A stretch of DNA of 64,000 nucleotides from Pirellulaceae bacterium (GTDB taxonomy: Bacteria > Planctomycetota > Planctomycetia > Pirellulales > Pirellulaceae): contig BPJV01000003.1 in the NCBI GenBank assembly GCA_026004795.1, positions 496,001 to 560,000 of the forward strand, written 5' to 3'. Below are positions 44,592 through 56,908 of the stretch, piece after piece. The notes beneath the pieces are model-generated. The model had not been told where the DNA came from. It saw only the letters and a program-made list of their open reading frames with translations, and searched no databases. Every line of letters begins with the position of its first letter. The stretch's first letter is position 1. Position numbers and translations under genes: made by a program.

Positions 44592-45671
44592 TCAGTTTCC
44601 CATGAGCCGCTCCGCAATACCCTCTATCTGGCGAGCACTGTCAAACACATGCACGGGAACCATTGAGGCAAGGTCTCGCAGTCGACCGGCTCGCCTGCCT
44701 GCCAGCGGCCGTTGCGGGAGATTGCGGATACAGATCGCAGCCACCTTGGTGGGAAACTTTTTGGCCAAGAACCAATAGATCTCTGGATCGCGCTCTCCAC
44801 TATCCCCTACGAGGATGAAACGTCGCATTGGCAGCCGGCGCATCAAGTGCACCATGATACCCACCTTGGAGTTATGCCGTAGCGGTCGAAAGCGCTTCAG
44901 CATCTCATCACGTACTCGAAAATAGCGCAAATGCATGCTACCCGCGGGGAATCCGTGTTGGCGACACAGCGCTGCCAAAGGATGGAACAGTTGCCACGGA
45001 CTGCTCGACACGTAGTGAAAACTGCAGCCAACTGCCGCCCACCTGCTATACACCTCGCTCATCCCTTCAATCGGCTCAAAGGGATGAAGAAACGTGTTGG
45101 CCAACAACGCCTTCCGGTTGGTGGCATCGGTAAGCTTGATCGTATCATCGATGTCGCTGATCACGCTTACGCCCTGCGGGGGAACATAATGGATGGCTCC
45201 CACGACATGGTCCTGCGCCCCTGACGTCGCTTCATCCCCGGGGCGAATCAACTGACTGGTCAATTCGCACGGCCGCGGGTGGAACGGTGCAATCAGATCG
45301 CTGGGAATCGCCAACGTACCGAAGAAGGTGCCGTCTTTGCGCGACCTGCGTCGGAGACGAAATCGATGCTCGCCGATTTGCAACACAATGCGACGACGCT
45401 TCCCCGGGGCGCCGAGAAAGCCATCGATGCGCTCTCGGAAAATCTCGCTCAACAACAATTGGTCGTCGAGCTGCATGGCCTTCTTCAACCCACGCAACAG
45501 AAAACGCGTCCCGAGAGGTATCTTCTGCGTGTCAAACACCCGCCCGTGAATCAGAGCGCGACATGCCCCGCGCCGTATATCCGTGTACGCCAAAGACGGA
45601 AACAGCGTAGCACGATGAGTAGGCTTCAAATCGGAAACCTGACGCACAGAATCGCCTGTTCTCACTTTCAA
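44592..45671 (-). CDS. App1-like (DUF2183) phosphatase
   Basis: A 359-residue protein of the App1/DUF2183 family, HAD-like phosphatases related to yeast phosphatidate phosphatase App1. The catalytic DIDDTIKLTD (DxDxT) is near residue 178, followed by HYVSSSPWQLF and the GDSGERDPEIY acidic motif near residue 300. An N-terminal beta domain precedes the catalytic part. The start is uncertain: there is no ATG, and I use TTG 45671, after GGTGG; GTG 45665 is an alternative. It begins 37 bp after the esterase gene in the same direction. Lipid substrate in this organism is inference. Confidence 0.8.
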   Translation of the reverse strand: MKVRTGDSVRQVSDLKPTHRATLFPSLAYTDIRRGACRALIHGRVFDTQKIPLGTRFLLRGLKKAMQLDDQLLLSEIFRERIDGFLGAPGKRRRIVLQIGEHRFRLRRRSRKDGTFFGTLAIPSDLIAPFHPRPCELTSQLIRPGDEATSGAQDHVVGAIHYVPPQGVSVISDIDDTIKLTDATNRKALLANTFLHPFEPIEGMSEVYSRWAAVGCSFHYVSSSPWQLFHPLAALCRQHGFPAGSMHLRYFRVRDEMLKRFRPLRHNSKVGIMVHLMRRLPMRRFILVGDSGERDPEIYWFLAKKFPTKVAAICIRNLPQRPLAGRRAGRLRDLASMVPVHVFDSARQIEGIAERLMGN

Positions 45672-45708
45672 TGCCAGCCACCAATACCGGTCACCGTAAT
45701 CAAACCGT

Positions 45709-46590
45709 TTACTGCCCCGGGGAGGAAGCACGCCTGTGGGCGAACAGCCAGCGGTATAGTTCCGGGTCGGCGTACGTTTGCGTCCAGCTATCGTGCGCGG
45801 CTTCCGGATACTCGGTGTACCGCGGACTCCCCCCTGCATCGCGGAGAGCTTGGATCATCTTCCTCGACAATTCCACCGGAACGACTGGATCCTGAGCGCC
45901 ATGGAAACACCAAATGGGCAGGTCCTTGATCCGTGGCGCAGTGCGAAGATCGCCTCCTCCGCAGATGGGAACGGCAGCCGCAAAGAAACTCGGACGCCGC
46001 GCAATGGCATCCCACGTTCCAAAGCCACCCATCGACAACCCCGTGATATAAATCCGAGTTTTGTCCACCGCAGCCGAGTCGATCATTTGATCGAGCAATT
46101 CGAGCGTCAACTTCATGGGCAAAGTCGGCTCGGTCGGTTGGGTAACCTCCGTAGAACGCCAATCGAGGTTCGCCCACTTGTCTCCTGTGGGACACTGCGG
46201 AGCGAGTACGTAACAGGGATAGGCTTGGCGGCGGCCCGGCTCACAAAACTCCGCCATGCCATGCTTCAACTGCGCTACATTGTCGTCGCCTCGCTCGCCG
46301 GCACCATGCAGAAACAAGACCAGAGGATATTTTCGATCGGGGTCGAAATCTTTTGGCTTCAACAGGCGGTACCGCAAGACGTTCCCCTCCGCGTCAGCAT
46401 ACTCACGGGGCTCGAACAATTCGGCTGGCGAATGCCCCTCCTCTTGTGCGGACGTGCCTTGATGTTCGTCCTCTGCCCCGTACGTGGTCATTACTTGCCA
46501 TCCGATCATCAACGCGACGACACTTGCTACCGAAACGTTCCGAAATGAAACTAACCTACCGACATCGATTCGAGACGCTCTACAGGCCAT
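45709..46590 (-). CDS. Secreted alpha/beta-hydrolase (esterase/phospholipase-like)
   Basis: A 293-residue hydrolase from ATG 46590, behind AGGAGG. A signal segment (residues about 14-38, VSVASVVALMIGWQV) suggests export. The core shows LVLFLHGAGERGDD (oxyanion region), the nucleophile ITGLSMGGFGTWDAIARRP near residue 180, and C-terminal acid and histidine in GAQDPVVP and EAAHDSW. This is the pattern of the prolyl-oligopeptidase/phospholipase-carboxylesterase family with an N-terminal extension. It is upstream of, and probably cotranscribed with, the App1-like gene. Substrate unknown. Confidence 0.85.
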   Translation of the reverse strand: MACRASRIDVGRLVSFRNVSVASVVALMIGWQVMTTYGAEDEHQGTSAQEEGHSPAELFEPREYADAEGNVLRYRLLKPKDFDPDRKYPLVLFLHGAGERGDDNVAQLKHGMAEFCEPGRRQAYPCYVLAPQCPTGDKWANLDWRSTEVTQPTEPTLPMKLTLELLDQMIDSAAVDKTRIYITGLSMGGFGTWDAIARRPSFFAAAVPICGGGDLRTAPRIKDLPIWCFHGAQDPVVPVELSRKMIQALRDAGGSPRYTEYPEAAHDSWTQTYADPELYRWLFAHRRASSPGQ

Positions 46591-47349
46591 TACCCCCATC
46601 CTCCTCATACAATTTATCTGCCTCACCTTCATCTGCCGCACCATAGCCGTTGCTCAGCGGAATCTGCTCAGCGACTTACCAGTCAGCTCCTGGGAGGAGC
46701 TCGGATTTTCGTCCTGCTCCTACCGCTGCCCCCTGCCGCTTTTCCTCAACCCGAACTTTGCCGCGCACCTTGTTGAACAAGTAGACATCGGCCCTCCAAC
46801 CTATCGCTTTCCGGCTGTGGGGTTCCCCAACGCTCCTTTTCGGGCCATCAAGGTCAGAAAGTTGCCCATGCAAGCAACCGGTTGCACGTTTCTCTTCCGT
46901 GAGCCACCCGGGTAGGCCACCACCGCCACTTTTACTACAACCCATTGTGCCACATCCAGTTGCGATTGCCGACCACCACCCCGATGAATCGCCCAGCCTC
47001 TTTCCATCGCTCCACGACTGGCAAAACAGGAAGACTTTGACGGTTACGTCACGATTTCCTCCCATTCTGAACACAACAAAGGTTCCCGCTGGAGGGATGA
47101 CGATATCCCTACCAGTTTATGCCGATTGTAGCTGATCCACCAGACTGACGGAAATTGAGGAAGATGAAGATTGCAGCAACTTCCGTGATCCGGCGACCCT
47201 GTCGTATCAGCGCACCGTGCATATCCATCGATTGTTCGCCCGAGCAAAGTGCCTTGAACTCTACCAGCATGGACCGTTGCGTTGCTCTAGCGCGAATTCA
47301 CACAATTTCGTGAAAACCGTTATTTCAAATCACAGAAGGAGCCCCAGCC
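46591..47349. other. Divergent non-coding interval
   Basis: About 760 bp between the divergent esterase and outer-membrane-protein genes. The last 70 bp before 47350 have TTGCGT and CACAAT spaced 18 bp (about 47278 to 47307), a weak promoter candidate. No gene is supported. Confidence 0.35.
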
Positions 47350-48552
47350 ATGCGCCGTATGCATCCATGGGCAACGTCAGTCCTCTTGTTCCTCGCCAGC
47401 ATCAGCTATTGCCCTGCGCAGGAATCGACCGACTCGGCAGCGCCCATCGTGTCGCTTGAATCGTACTATGCCCCTTCCCGGGTAGAAGGCAATGGAAACT
47501 GGCAAGAGACAGGATCGCTCGCCCCCTCCGGTGTTATCCCTGCCAGCCACCTTCACGGACTAGCCACCAGTACTGCTTGTGATCAAGGGCGCTGCGACAG
47601 TATCCTTGGTAGCTGTAGCGGTGGATGTACTAGCGGCTGTAGCGATTGCTTGCCGTGGTGGGCGCACTGCCATAGTGTCTTCGGCGAACTTCTGTTCCTC
47701 AATCCCGGCAGCAGCGATTTGATCTATGCCGTCGAGCAGACCGATCCGACCCCTTCGGCCTCACCCACCGGCCCCATGGGAATCTCCAACGTGGAAGACG
47801 AATTGGGATATCGCGTCGGAGGCGCCTACGCACTGTCTTGCAAGAGCAGCCTGGTCGGCACCTTCACCCGTTGGGATGGGGACACCACCGACGTGCTCAA
47901 CGCTACTGGCAACAACGTTTTGAACTCCCAGGTGATCCATCCCAGCACGGCAACGACTGGTGCGGCTAGCTTGCAGGCAACGGCCTACCAGCGTATTGGA
48001 TTCCAATTGGCCGACCTCGTCTATCGACGCGTGCATCGTGCCTGGGACTGCGGCGTCATCAACTGGAACATGGGTGTCCGCTACAGCAACTTGGAGCAAG
48101 GTCTCGTGGCCAGCCAAACGGTCAGCGTACCCTCCGGGTTGACGACCGTCACCACGGATGTCGACTTTGAAGGCTTCGGCATTCTCGCGGGGATCGATGG
48201 TGAGCGACGGGCCCCCTGCAGCGGTTGCCTGATCTACGGCAAGGTTCTCGGCAGCATGAACGCGGGTAACTGGCAAGCCGACTACACGCAAACCAACCAG
48301 TTCGGTGGTGGTGTGATCGCCAATCACTACGAAGACTTCCGTATCACTCCCATCCTCGACACCGAACTGGGATTCGGTTGGCAGAGCAAATGCGGAACTT
48401 GGCGGGTTACCAGCGGATACATGTTCAGCACCTGGTTCAACTCGGTGAACAACCGTGACTATATCGCCGCCGTCCGCAGTGGCAATATGCTTGAACTGGA
48501 CGACTGGATCACCTTCAGCGGTTTGACCTTCCGCACTGAAGCGCGTTGGTAA
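47350..48552 (+). CDS. Lpg1974-like pore-forming outer-membrane protein
   Basis: A 400-residue precursor with a signal peptide ending at CPAQ (residue about 25), a cysteine-rich N-terminal loop (SCSGGCTSGCSDCLPWW), and a beta-barrel-like body, with alternating aromatic patterns such as VFGELLFLNPGSSDLIYAV and CGVINWNMGVRYSNLEQGL, and a terminal TFRTEARW ending in an aromatic residue, the usual signal for outer-membrane insertion. This resembles the Legionella MOMP-like family (Lpg1974), found in several copies in planctomycetes. ATG 47350 follows AGAAGGAG. Confidence 0.72.
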   Translation: MRRMHPWATSVLLFLASISYCPAQESTDSAAPIVSLESYYAPSRVEGNGNWQETGSLAPSGVIPASHLHGLATSTACDQGRCDSILGSCSGGCTSGCSDCLPWWAHCHSVFGELLFLNPGSSDLIYAVEQTDPTPSASPTGPMGISNVEDELGYRVGGAYALSCKSSLVGTFTRWDGDTTDVLNATGNNVLNSQVIHPSTATTGAASLQATAYQRIGFQLADLVYRRVHRAWDCGVINWNMGVRYSNLEQGLVASQTVSVPSGLTTVTTDVDFEGFGILAGIDGERRAPCSGCLIYGKVLGSMNAGNWQADYTQTNQFGGGVIANHYEDFRITPILDTELGFGWQSKCGTWRVTSGYMFSTWFNSVNNRDYIAAVRSGNMLELDDWITFSGLTFRTEARW

Positions 48553-48613
48553 GAATCGGACAAGCGCGTTTCCGCCCGATCGCAGTCCAATTCCCATCCT
48601 CCGCAACGACAGA

Positions 48614-48638
48614 GGGCGTTAGTCCAAGACTAGCGCCC
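48614..48638. terminator. Bidirectional hairpin terminator candidate
   Basis: GGGCGTTAGT (48614-48623) and ACTAGCGCCC (48629-48638) form a 10-bp stem with one G-T pair and a 5-base loop, between the convergent outer-membrane-protein and giant surface-protein genes. There is no long T run, but the stem strength and position favour a terminator. Confidence 0.55.
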
Positions 48639-48672
48639 CTGTTGCATTATGCCCACGCCATGAAGATTCCAC

Positions 48673-51600
48673 CTACGACCGTTTCTTAAGTCGCTCTAGC
48701 TCCAATTCCAGGCTCGCCAATTGGGCAACCACCATATCTTCCTCACCAGCCAGAACCTCATCGACCGCCTGTTCATAAACGGAGGAAGAACGATCGCCCA
48801 ACGCGGCGGCACGGAACTCTCCTTCACCGCGCGCTGAACCACGGTTCAATGCATTGATCACCAACAACGCGTCGATCGGTGAAACGGCTCGGTCGTTATT
48901 GGCATCCATCGTGTAATTACCGAGAACAGCCAAAGCCCGTACGGGATCATCCGTGGGAACCGGACCACGATTCAAGGCGTTGATCACCAGCAACGCGTCA
49001 AGCGGCGTTACGAAACCGTCGCCATTGATGTCGTAACGATTCTCACTGCGATGAAGCACGTTGCCGAGCCCACCGGATGATGATTGGATGGGGGGATCGA
49101 AATTACCGAAGATGGGCAACGCATAATCATCCCCGAACTGGAAAAACAAATCATTGCCCAGCGGCGCCGGGCTGTAGGCGTCGAACACGTCGGCTGGGTT
49201 GGCCGCCAGTCGATCGGAGACCCAGAAGAAGAATTCTCCACTGTTTCTCGGCAAAGTCCCTTCACGATCCTTCACCCACAACCCGATGTCGTCGATACCA
49301 TCCAGATTCAAGTCGCCGGCCACCGGGCGATCAGTAAACCCAGCCATGCCAACAAACCGCCCCACATCATCGGTCACGTCCCAGGTAAAGTCCGCCACAC
49401 CATCTCGATTCGTGTCGAAGGTGAAGCGATTGGTGGCATTGTCGAATACGGCAAGATCATCGCTGCCATCCCCGTTGAAGTCGCCGACTACGGGAATACC
49501 GTTGTAACCAGCCGTGAACCGTTCACCCAGTTCGATCACGTTGTCGCCGTCGATATCCAGGTACCAGAACGAACCGTCGAACAGGCCGATTTCATCTCCC
49601 GGGTGCGCCGCACTGAAGTCGCCCGCCACTGGGATACCATTGACCTGGAACGCAGGCGGCATGGCCGAGGCAAAATCACCCACCCCATCATCGTCGGTAT
49701 CGATCAAAAAGGTATACACACCACCAAACTGCCCGTAGACCCCCAGTTTGTCAAAACCACTGGCCGAGGCGGCACCGGCCGGAGCAAAATTGCCGGCGAA
49801 GTGAGCGTCGGTCGAACGGCCAATCTGGAATACCAAATCCCGATTGGTAGCATCGTTGTCCTGACCTTCGGGATCCCACGTGCCGTTGCCATTGATGTCG
49901 ACATAGACCACGCCCGTGCTGATGACACCAACCTCCGGTCGGCTGTCGACGGTGAACCGGGCCACGAAGGAACCGCCGGGCACTCCATCCCCCGATGGGA
50001 AGCTAGGCGCACCGTTCGGCTCGCTGGCATTGCTTTCGCCATCCAGCGCGTTACCCGCCGGATCGACCAGGCCATCCGAGACGGTCAGAGTGAACCGGTC
50101 GTCGGGCAACGGACTGAAGAACGTCAATCGAACCGTGCCCGTCGCCGCCGCTCCGGCCACCACCGGATTCGGGATGAAATCGATGCTGCGGATGGCGATC
50201 ACACCGCTGTGATCTCCGACCACGCGGAACAATCCGTCTTCCTCGCCCGGCGCCCCGCCGTCGCGCTGCAGAGCGTCGTAAAGGAATCCGGCCACGCGAG
50301 CCGGGAGATCCGAAATGCTGATGTCCAGTCCATTGACCGCCGGGGTCGGGCCTTGATGCACCGTTCCATCTTTTACGTCGAACAAGTTGAAGGCGGGCTG
50401 CCCAGTGATCCGCACATCGGTCACTCGCGGTCCTTGCGTATCCAGCAAGATGTTCAATTGCTGAACGAGTGCCGGGTTGGTCGGGTCGGTGATGTTGCCA
50501 GCCACATCTTCGGCTGTAATCAAAATCGTCCGCAATCCGTCGATGGGTGGTGATAGAGGCGTTGGGAACGCCGCCGGATCGTTCAAGTCGACCACGGAGG
50601 TCAACTGCCAGGCCCCGACACCTTCGCCCAGCCCGCCCGGAGCCGGGATATTGCCAAACTGCTCATTGCCATCCAGCGGCTGAGCCACTGCGGCACCGAT
50701 GAACACGTCGGTTGCATCGACGATGCCATTGGCGTTTACATCGACATACGCCCGAACGATCGCATTGGCCTCGGCCGTACCCCAGAACGTGGGAGTCGAA
50801 TCGGAGGTGATTCGATCGGACAGCGTGGCCGCGTTGCCGCTACCGGCAACCCCCGTATCACTGTCCGGATGCAAACCATCGGTCGTCGCCGATCCGCCCA
50901 GCGACTCGGCCAGGCCGAAATGCACGGCCGGAGGCGCGGTGTCGACGATGATCTCCAGCGACTGGCTGCGCGAACCGAAACCGGTCTGCAGCGGATTGGC
51001 CGGGTCGATCATCTGCACTTTGGCAGAGAGGAAGTGGGAACCGTCGGCCAGGGTGTACGGCGCGGCCAGCGCGTCGGTAGCGAAATCGAACACGTATACG
51101 CCATCCACACCGGCCACCTTCCGCGCGTAGCCGATCGGCACCTGAGGATCCTGTCCCGTTTGTTGCGGGTCCCCTTCGATAAACACCGCGACGCGATATC
51201 CGGCCGTAGTGGGAGCCGCCGTCGGCTCGGTATTGAACGGGATCGGAATGACCTCATCGGGAGGACTATCTGGTCCCGGATTGCCAGGCAGGTCCTCCAA
51301 CAGCAGATCGTCATCCAGACGGAAGTAGATCGTCGGCGTGTTGTCGTAGGTGATGTTGTCGCGATTGGACCGACCCGTATCGCTGTTGTCCGATTGCCCG
51401 GGCGGATTCGGCGTGCCGTTGACCACCAGGTCGTTCAACTCGATGTCCGTGGGCACCGGTGCCGGCGTATTGATCACGGTGAAGCTGTAAGCGTTGATCG
51501 CGCCGTCCAGTCCGAACACGTGCAGGTAGTACGTTTGCCCAGCCACGGCCGGAATCCGCACCCGCTCGTCGTCGTTCGCGTCGTTGGCACCGAAGCCGGT

Positions 51601-54600
51601 GATGACGTTGCCGGCCGCATCCAGCACTTCGATCTGCAAATCACCATCGACCGGCAATCCGGGCCGACCGCTGGGTACCGCAGCGATCTGTTCGAAGTAA
51701 ACCTGGAAATCGAGCGTCCCGGTCGCTTCGGCGACGAAGCGGTAATAGTCCTCGTCGCCAGGGATCGGGAACGCCGGATCGGTTGTATCCGGTCCCGGAT
51801 CGATGGTGGGATCGACGTTGAGCGTCGCTCCGCTGCCGATGAACGTGGCCGTATCGCGACGGTTGTTCGATTCGAACGGATCGTGCTTGAAGACCACCAC
51901 GTCGCCGTCATTAGGCGACCCGGCCGGCGTGGCGGCGGTCGCGTACTCGACGTCGCTGTAGGTCGCCAGCAGCGGTTCGTTATTACCCGGGCCGATCTGG
52001 AACGAACCGCTCTGACCGTCCGCGCCGATCCGATGGACGACCAGATCCCCCGTGCCCTCGTCAAACACGGCCAGCGTGTCGCTGGTCGCATCGGCGCCGC
52101 CCACGACGTCCATCCGCAACGCATTGTCCAAAAGGTCGATCCCCAGGCCGTCGGCCCAAGAGACTCGAATCGTGTCCGCGCCGGAACCGCTTTCCAGTCG
52201 CAGCGCCTCGACCGTCTTCACACCCGCCGTCAACACGAGCGTCTCGGTCTCGGTCGCGCCGTTGATCGTGTGAGTCACCGTGGTGGCCGCCGACTGATTG
52301 ACCGTGATCTGATCGGCGCCAGAAGTGCCGCGAACCAGCAGGGTATCGAAGCCCGCCCCACCGTCGTAGGTGTCGTTGCCCCCGTGGCCGATCATCGTGT
52401 CCTCGCCATCGCCGCCGAAAAAGCTGTCGTCGCCAGCGCCGCCTTCGAGGAAGTCATCACCCGGTCCGCCGAAGATCAACGCATCGGCGCTCAAGTGGTC
52501 GTTGCCCGCGCCACCATACACGCTGACCACGGCCACCGACTCGACGCCCGCCACCGGATCAGACGCTACCTTGATCGTATCGTCGCCAGCCTGTCCGAGC
52601 AGCTTGAAAGCGTCATCTCGCTGCGACTCCCGCACCTGCACGCCGAAGCTCATGCCGCTGACGGCGATCGCTCCGGCCACCAGGTTGGCATCGATCGCGT
52701 CGTTGCTGCCCGTGCCGTGGATTTCGACGGCGTCCACGGCATTGGCCGCCTCGCCACCCAGGCTAACCGCGACATTCTGAACACTGGTGTGCGCCAGATC
52801 GGTGCCGACCTGAATGGCCGAACCGGTGGTCGTCGTCGCATCGGACTGATTGTTGAGTACAAACGTATCGGCGCCTTCATCCAAATCGACATCCAGGCTT
52901 TCGACATCCGCCATATTGAGGAATACCTGAGCCGTATCCGGCCCGGTGGAATTCAACGCCAGGATCGCGCGACCTGGATTGTTCAGGTGCGAAGGATCGA
53001 ACAACCCGGGCGCCGGATTGGCGGTGCTGCCGAACCGACCGCCGCCGGTAACGTCGATGCGGTTATCGCCTGTGTTGCCGATGAACAGCAGTTTGTCCGC
53101 GCCCCCGGCACCGCCTTCGATCAAGTCGGTACCATCACCGGCCACCCACACGATCGTATCGCTGCCGTCACCGCCGTCCATCAGATCGCGACCGCGGCCG
53201 CCTTCCAGATAGTCATCGCCAGGGCCACCGAACAAGAAATCGCCGAGCGCCGAGCCGGTCGTCGAGTCGGCCCCGACGATCGTATCGTTGCCGTCATCGC
53301 CAAACAATCGTAATCGGACGGCATCGTCGGTCACGGCTTCAGCATTGATCGAGTCATCGCCCGCTCCACCGCTGACCATCACATTCGGTCGGGTGACTCC
53401 GGTAAGCGTGATGGTATCATTGCCGTCCAGCCCATGCAGATTGACCGCATCGACATTGGGGCCGGCGACCAACTGGATGGTATCGACCGTGATCGTGTTG
53501 CCGATCATCGACATCGTGTTGTCCAGCTCCGTGCCCCACACGTTCAGGGAAAGCGGCGTCAGAGTAGCGCCGCTCTGGTCGAACGTCACCGTGCCAGTAT
53601 CGGTGGAGTATTCAAACAGGGTATCCGGCGCGTCCTGCAAACGGAAGCTTGCCGAGTTCGGTGCGCCGAGCAACACTGGGCTCGGGATGACATCGATCGG
53701 CCCGGCGGTAGAGGTCACGTTTAAATCATTTGGACCGGAAAGGACGGTTGCTTTGGCGATGTTCGTAAAAAATAGGAATCGTCCCAATTGCATAATGCCG
53801 AAACCACCAATCGTCGTAGTAGCGCCGGGAGCAGCAAAGGCGTGGTAACGCAATTGATCTCCGTCCGAGATATTCCCGCCCTCGACTTTTATGTTGGTAG
53901 CGAGCGGCCCATCGACGATAAACCAATCCTCGCCACCGTACCCCCGCATCGTGATGTCCTCAGAGATCGGAAAAATCGGTATGTATTCCAATGGCGCGAA
54001 GAGTCGCGTTACCTCCAAATTCTTGCGGAAACCGTCGAAACCAAAGTGAAATCTTTCGTCGGCATCGGTTCCATGAACAGCCACCTTATCTGGCGAAGGC
54101 CCGATGCCGGCGAACACTTCCCCCACGGTCAATTCCGCCGTAGATCCGAGGTTGCGATAATCGATCCTCGGATACGTGATCGAGGCGTCGAATTCCTTCT
54201 GCACCGTAATCGATCCGGCGTCGGCTTCGCTACCCAACCAAATGTCGAAAAGGTCGACACCGTCTGGACTGCTGACGGTCAACAAGTCACTTCCGCCGCC
54301 GCCGTCGTAGGTCAGATGTTCGGTGCTTGCCAGTGTAATCGTCGGCCGACCGGCTTCGGTAATCGTGGCCGCGCCGGTGCCTGTCGGCAGGATCTCGACC
54401 GTGTTCTGGGCCGACGTACCGGTGACCACCACCGCATCGCTGGCCGTCGGATCGCCACCGATCACGCGGATGTTCGTCAATCCAGTCGGGGTCGAAGGAT
54501 TGTTCAGCGAAATCGAATCGCTGCCCGCCCCGGCATCCAACACCAACTCCGTCTTGTTGGTGAAATCGATGAACTCGAAGGCATCGACCGTGACCCGCCC

Positions 54601-56539
54601 CCAAGTCGCCCCACCCAGCGGGCTCTCGCTGTACGAGATTTGATTGTCGTCCTGCAGGAGGCTGGCTAGTCCCGGCAGCGCCGCGATATGGTAACTGGCG
54701 GCGGGTACCGCATCGAGAATCGGTTCCAGGTTGGTGAAGTCAACCTGCTGCGAACCGGCTCCGACGATCAAACTGCGCCCCGTTCCCCAGTCCTGCCCTG
54801 GATGCAACGTCGACCGCTCGTGAGTCGGTCCGCCCGTTTGAACGAGGTGAAGCTCATCGAATCCGGTTCCGCCGTCGTAGGTGATCCCACCAGGCACGTC
54901 AACCAGCCCGCCCGTGCTGTCGACATGCAACTCGTCATTCCCGGCATCGGTCTGGACCGCAATACGATTGACCCCGGACACGGTAATTGGAGTCACCGCG
55001 GTGCTTCCGTTGACCGTTCCGGATACTCGGTACCCGCTGGCCGTCTTTTCTACCTTGAACTGATCATCACCTGGCGTACCTTGAACGAAGTACGTACCGG
55101 CATTTTGGATCGAAACGCTGCTGGCACCTTCGTAGTTGTAGTATCGAATGGAGGACATACCGACCTGAACGGTGCCACCAAAACTGGGAACCATGTCAGC
55201 TCCAGTGGGAGCGGTCGGGGTTCGGCCGATGCTGCACATTGGCCGCCCCCTGGGCATCGACCACCAGCGAATCGGTCCCCAACATGCCGTCGATTTCCAC
55301 ATCGACTCCCAAATCGCCTTTGATCACCACGCGGTCGTCGGAACCGCCCGCATAGACGAGGATCGGCCTGGTCAATGGAATCGAGTAGCTGTAAACATTG
55401 TCTCCTTCGCCGGGGACAGTGATCGCCGAGGTGTACGCCGCATCGCCAAATGCCTCGATGGTGACGTCGGCAACCGCACCATTGCGCGAAATCGTAATGA
55501 TGTCGTGTGCACCCGTCCCAGTAATAAACGTGAAATTAGGGTTGGGACCTACATTTGGGTCGGCGGCCAACTGATCGTAAATGGTAGTTTGCCCATTCCT
55601 GGCCGCCAGGTCGTTGTAATCGACCAGATTCCCGGATGAGGGCGAATTGTCATCCCCGCGAATCATTGGGAAACGCGTGAATGCGGAGGAACTGGTATCG
55701 TTCGTATTCTGATACGACATGATTTCCAGTTGGTGGAACAAGTTCACGTTCGCTTGATTCGTGGCGTCGGTGATGGAATGCTGCAAGCCGAGCAAGTGCC
55801 CCGCCTCGTGCGCGATGTTATTGGCCGTGTTCAAAGAGAACCCACCATCGCTGTACACCACCGCCACGTCGTCATGATTGTTCGCCGCATCGACCAAATC
55901 CGAATTGACACCCAGTGTGGGGCTATCAGGCGACAACCCACCGCCACCGGGACCGTAGGTCTTTTCGTCCGCTCCACCAGGATCAACGATGAAAGTGGCC
56001 ACGAACACATAAGCGTCCTTGGCACTCGCGCTGCCCCCGCGCAAAGTATTGATCACGTCGTTCATCGTAGTAGCGGCGGCGACGGTCCTTCCATCGGCCA
56101 GCGTCAACGGACTCGATGTCAACTCGACAACCTCCATGTCGATCGGACGGAAGGCACGAGAGACGATCTCCAGCATGTCAGCCCGTTCCTGGGCAGTGAA
56201 CGACTGGGCCACGATATCCAACTGCGTTCCCGCGTTGAAATTATCCGATGCATCGAGCAGTTGCGTACCGAGAATCTTGTCCCCCGGATTGGGAGAGTCC
56301 GCCACGTCGCGAAAAGCCCCCTGCGTCGTGCTCAACACTCCGGCTGGGAAGTTATCGCCATAATCGACAAATAAATACGCCGTCAGTGGAAGACGCTGCT
56401 CCAAGCCTTCCACGAGCGTGGTGCGCACTCGCAATCGGGCGGAGCGTTGCAGTTGCTTCTGCCGTTTCCCACGAAGCGCTTGCAGGCGTTGACGCAAACC
56501 ACCGGCCAAACCGGACGCTCTTTTTGCAATCTCGTTCAT
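48673..56539 (-). CDS. Giant metzincin / RTX / dockerin surface protein, frameshifted
   Basis: Read as one gene this is about 2,621 residues. It starts at ATG 56539 with a basic segment and LEGLEQRLPLTA (residues about 45-56), the planctomycete export-associated N-terminal motif. Then comes a metzincin protease domain with HEAGHLLGLQH (HExxHxxGxxH, 244-254) and EIMSY as Met-turn. Regions of beta repeats follow, with RTX nonapeptides such as GGPGDDYLEGGRGRD (about 1110) and GGAGDDSFFGGDGED (about 1380). A pre-peptidase C-terminal-like domain (about 1550-1690), Ig-like regions, FG-GAP repeats (about 2200-2480) and two dockerin EF-hands (DINGDGFVTPLDALLVINAL, DANNDRAVSPIDALLVINAL) complete it. 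The 5' frame stops at 55196 while the 3' frame is open from 55302; dropping one base of GGGG at 55217-55220 joins them. Secreted; calcium-binding repeats are certain, protease activity is inference. Confidence 0.85.
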
Positions 56540-56908
56540 CGGACTCTCTCTGATGCGGGGACAAGTTGCCTTGGCGCACCTAACCGAGCACGCTGGCATT
56601 CAAAGGCACGCACCAGGGGTTAAAATAGCGAACCTAGGAACAAAGAAACAACCGCCTGGCGCGAATTAAACGATTTTTTCTGCCCGATTACCCCTCAGGT
56701 AAGGGAAAGCCAATCGGCCATATCCCTCACCTCAGGGAAACGATCCGGCCATCCCAGCGTCGCATTGCTTGCCATTCAAATCCCATGACGATGGCGACCG
56801 GAATACGCGAATGCAGGGAGGCGGTGGTTAGACAGACGCGGTGCGGGCACAACCAAAGTGGGCGGCGTTTGAAGAAAAGAATACAGTTCTTAGGAGAATC
56901 GGAATTGG
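56540..56908. other. Non-coding interval upstream of the giant gene
   Basis: 370 bp separating the giant surface-protein gene from lipA, both on the minus strand. AT-rich patches near 56625-56690 (GCGAATTAAACGATTTTTTC) could include the promoter; no clear -35/-10 pair. No gene seen. Confidence 0.35.

Noticed and set aside
49084-53313. Long plus-strand frames opposite the giant surface protein
   Set aside because: They mirror repeated Asp/Gly codons of the coding strand, giving arginine/isoleucine/valine-rich text without known motifs.
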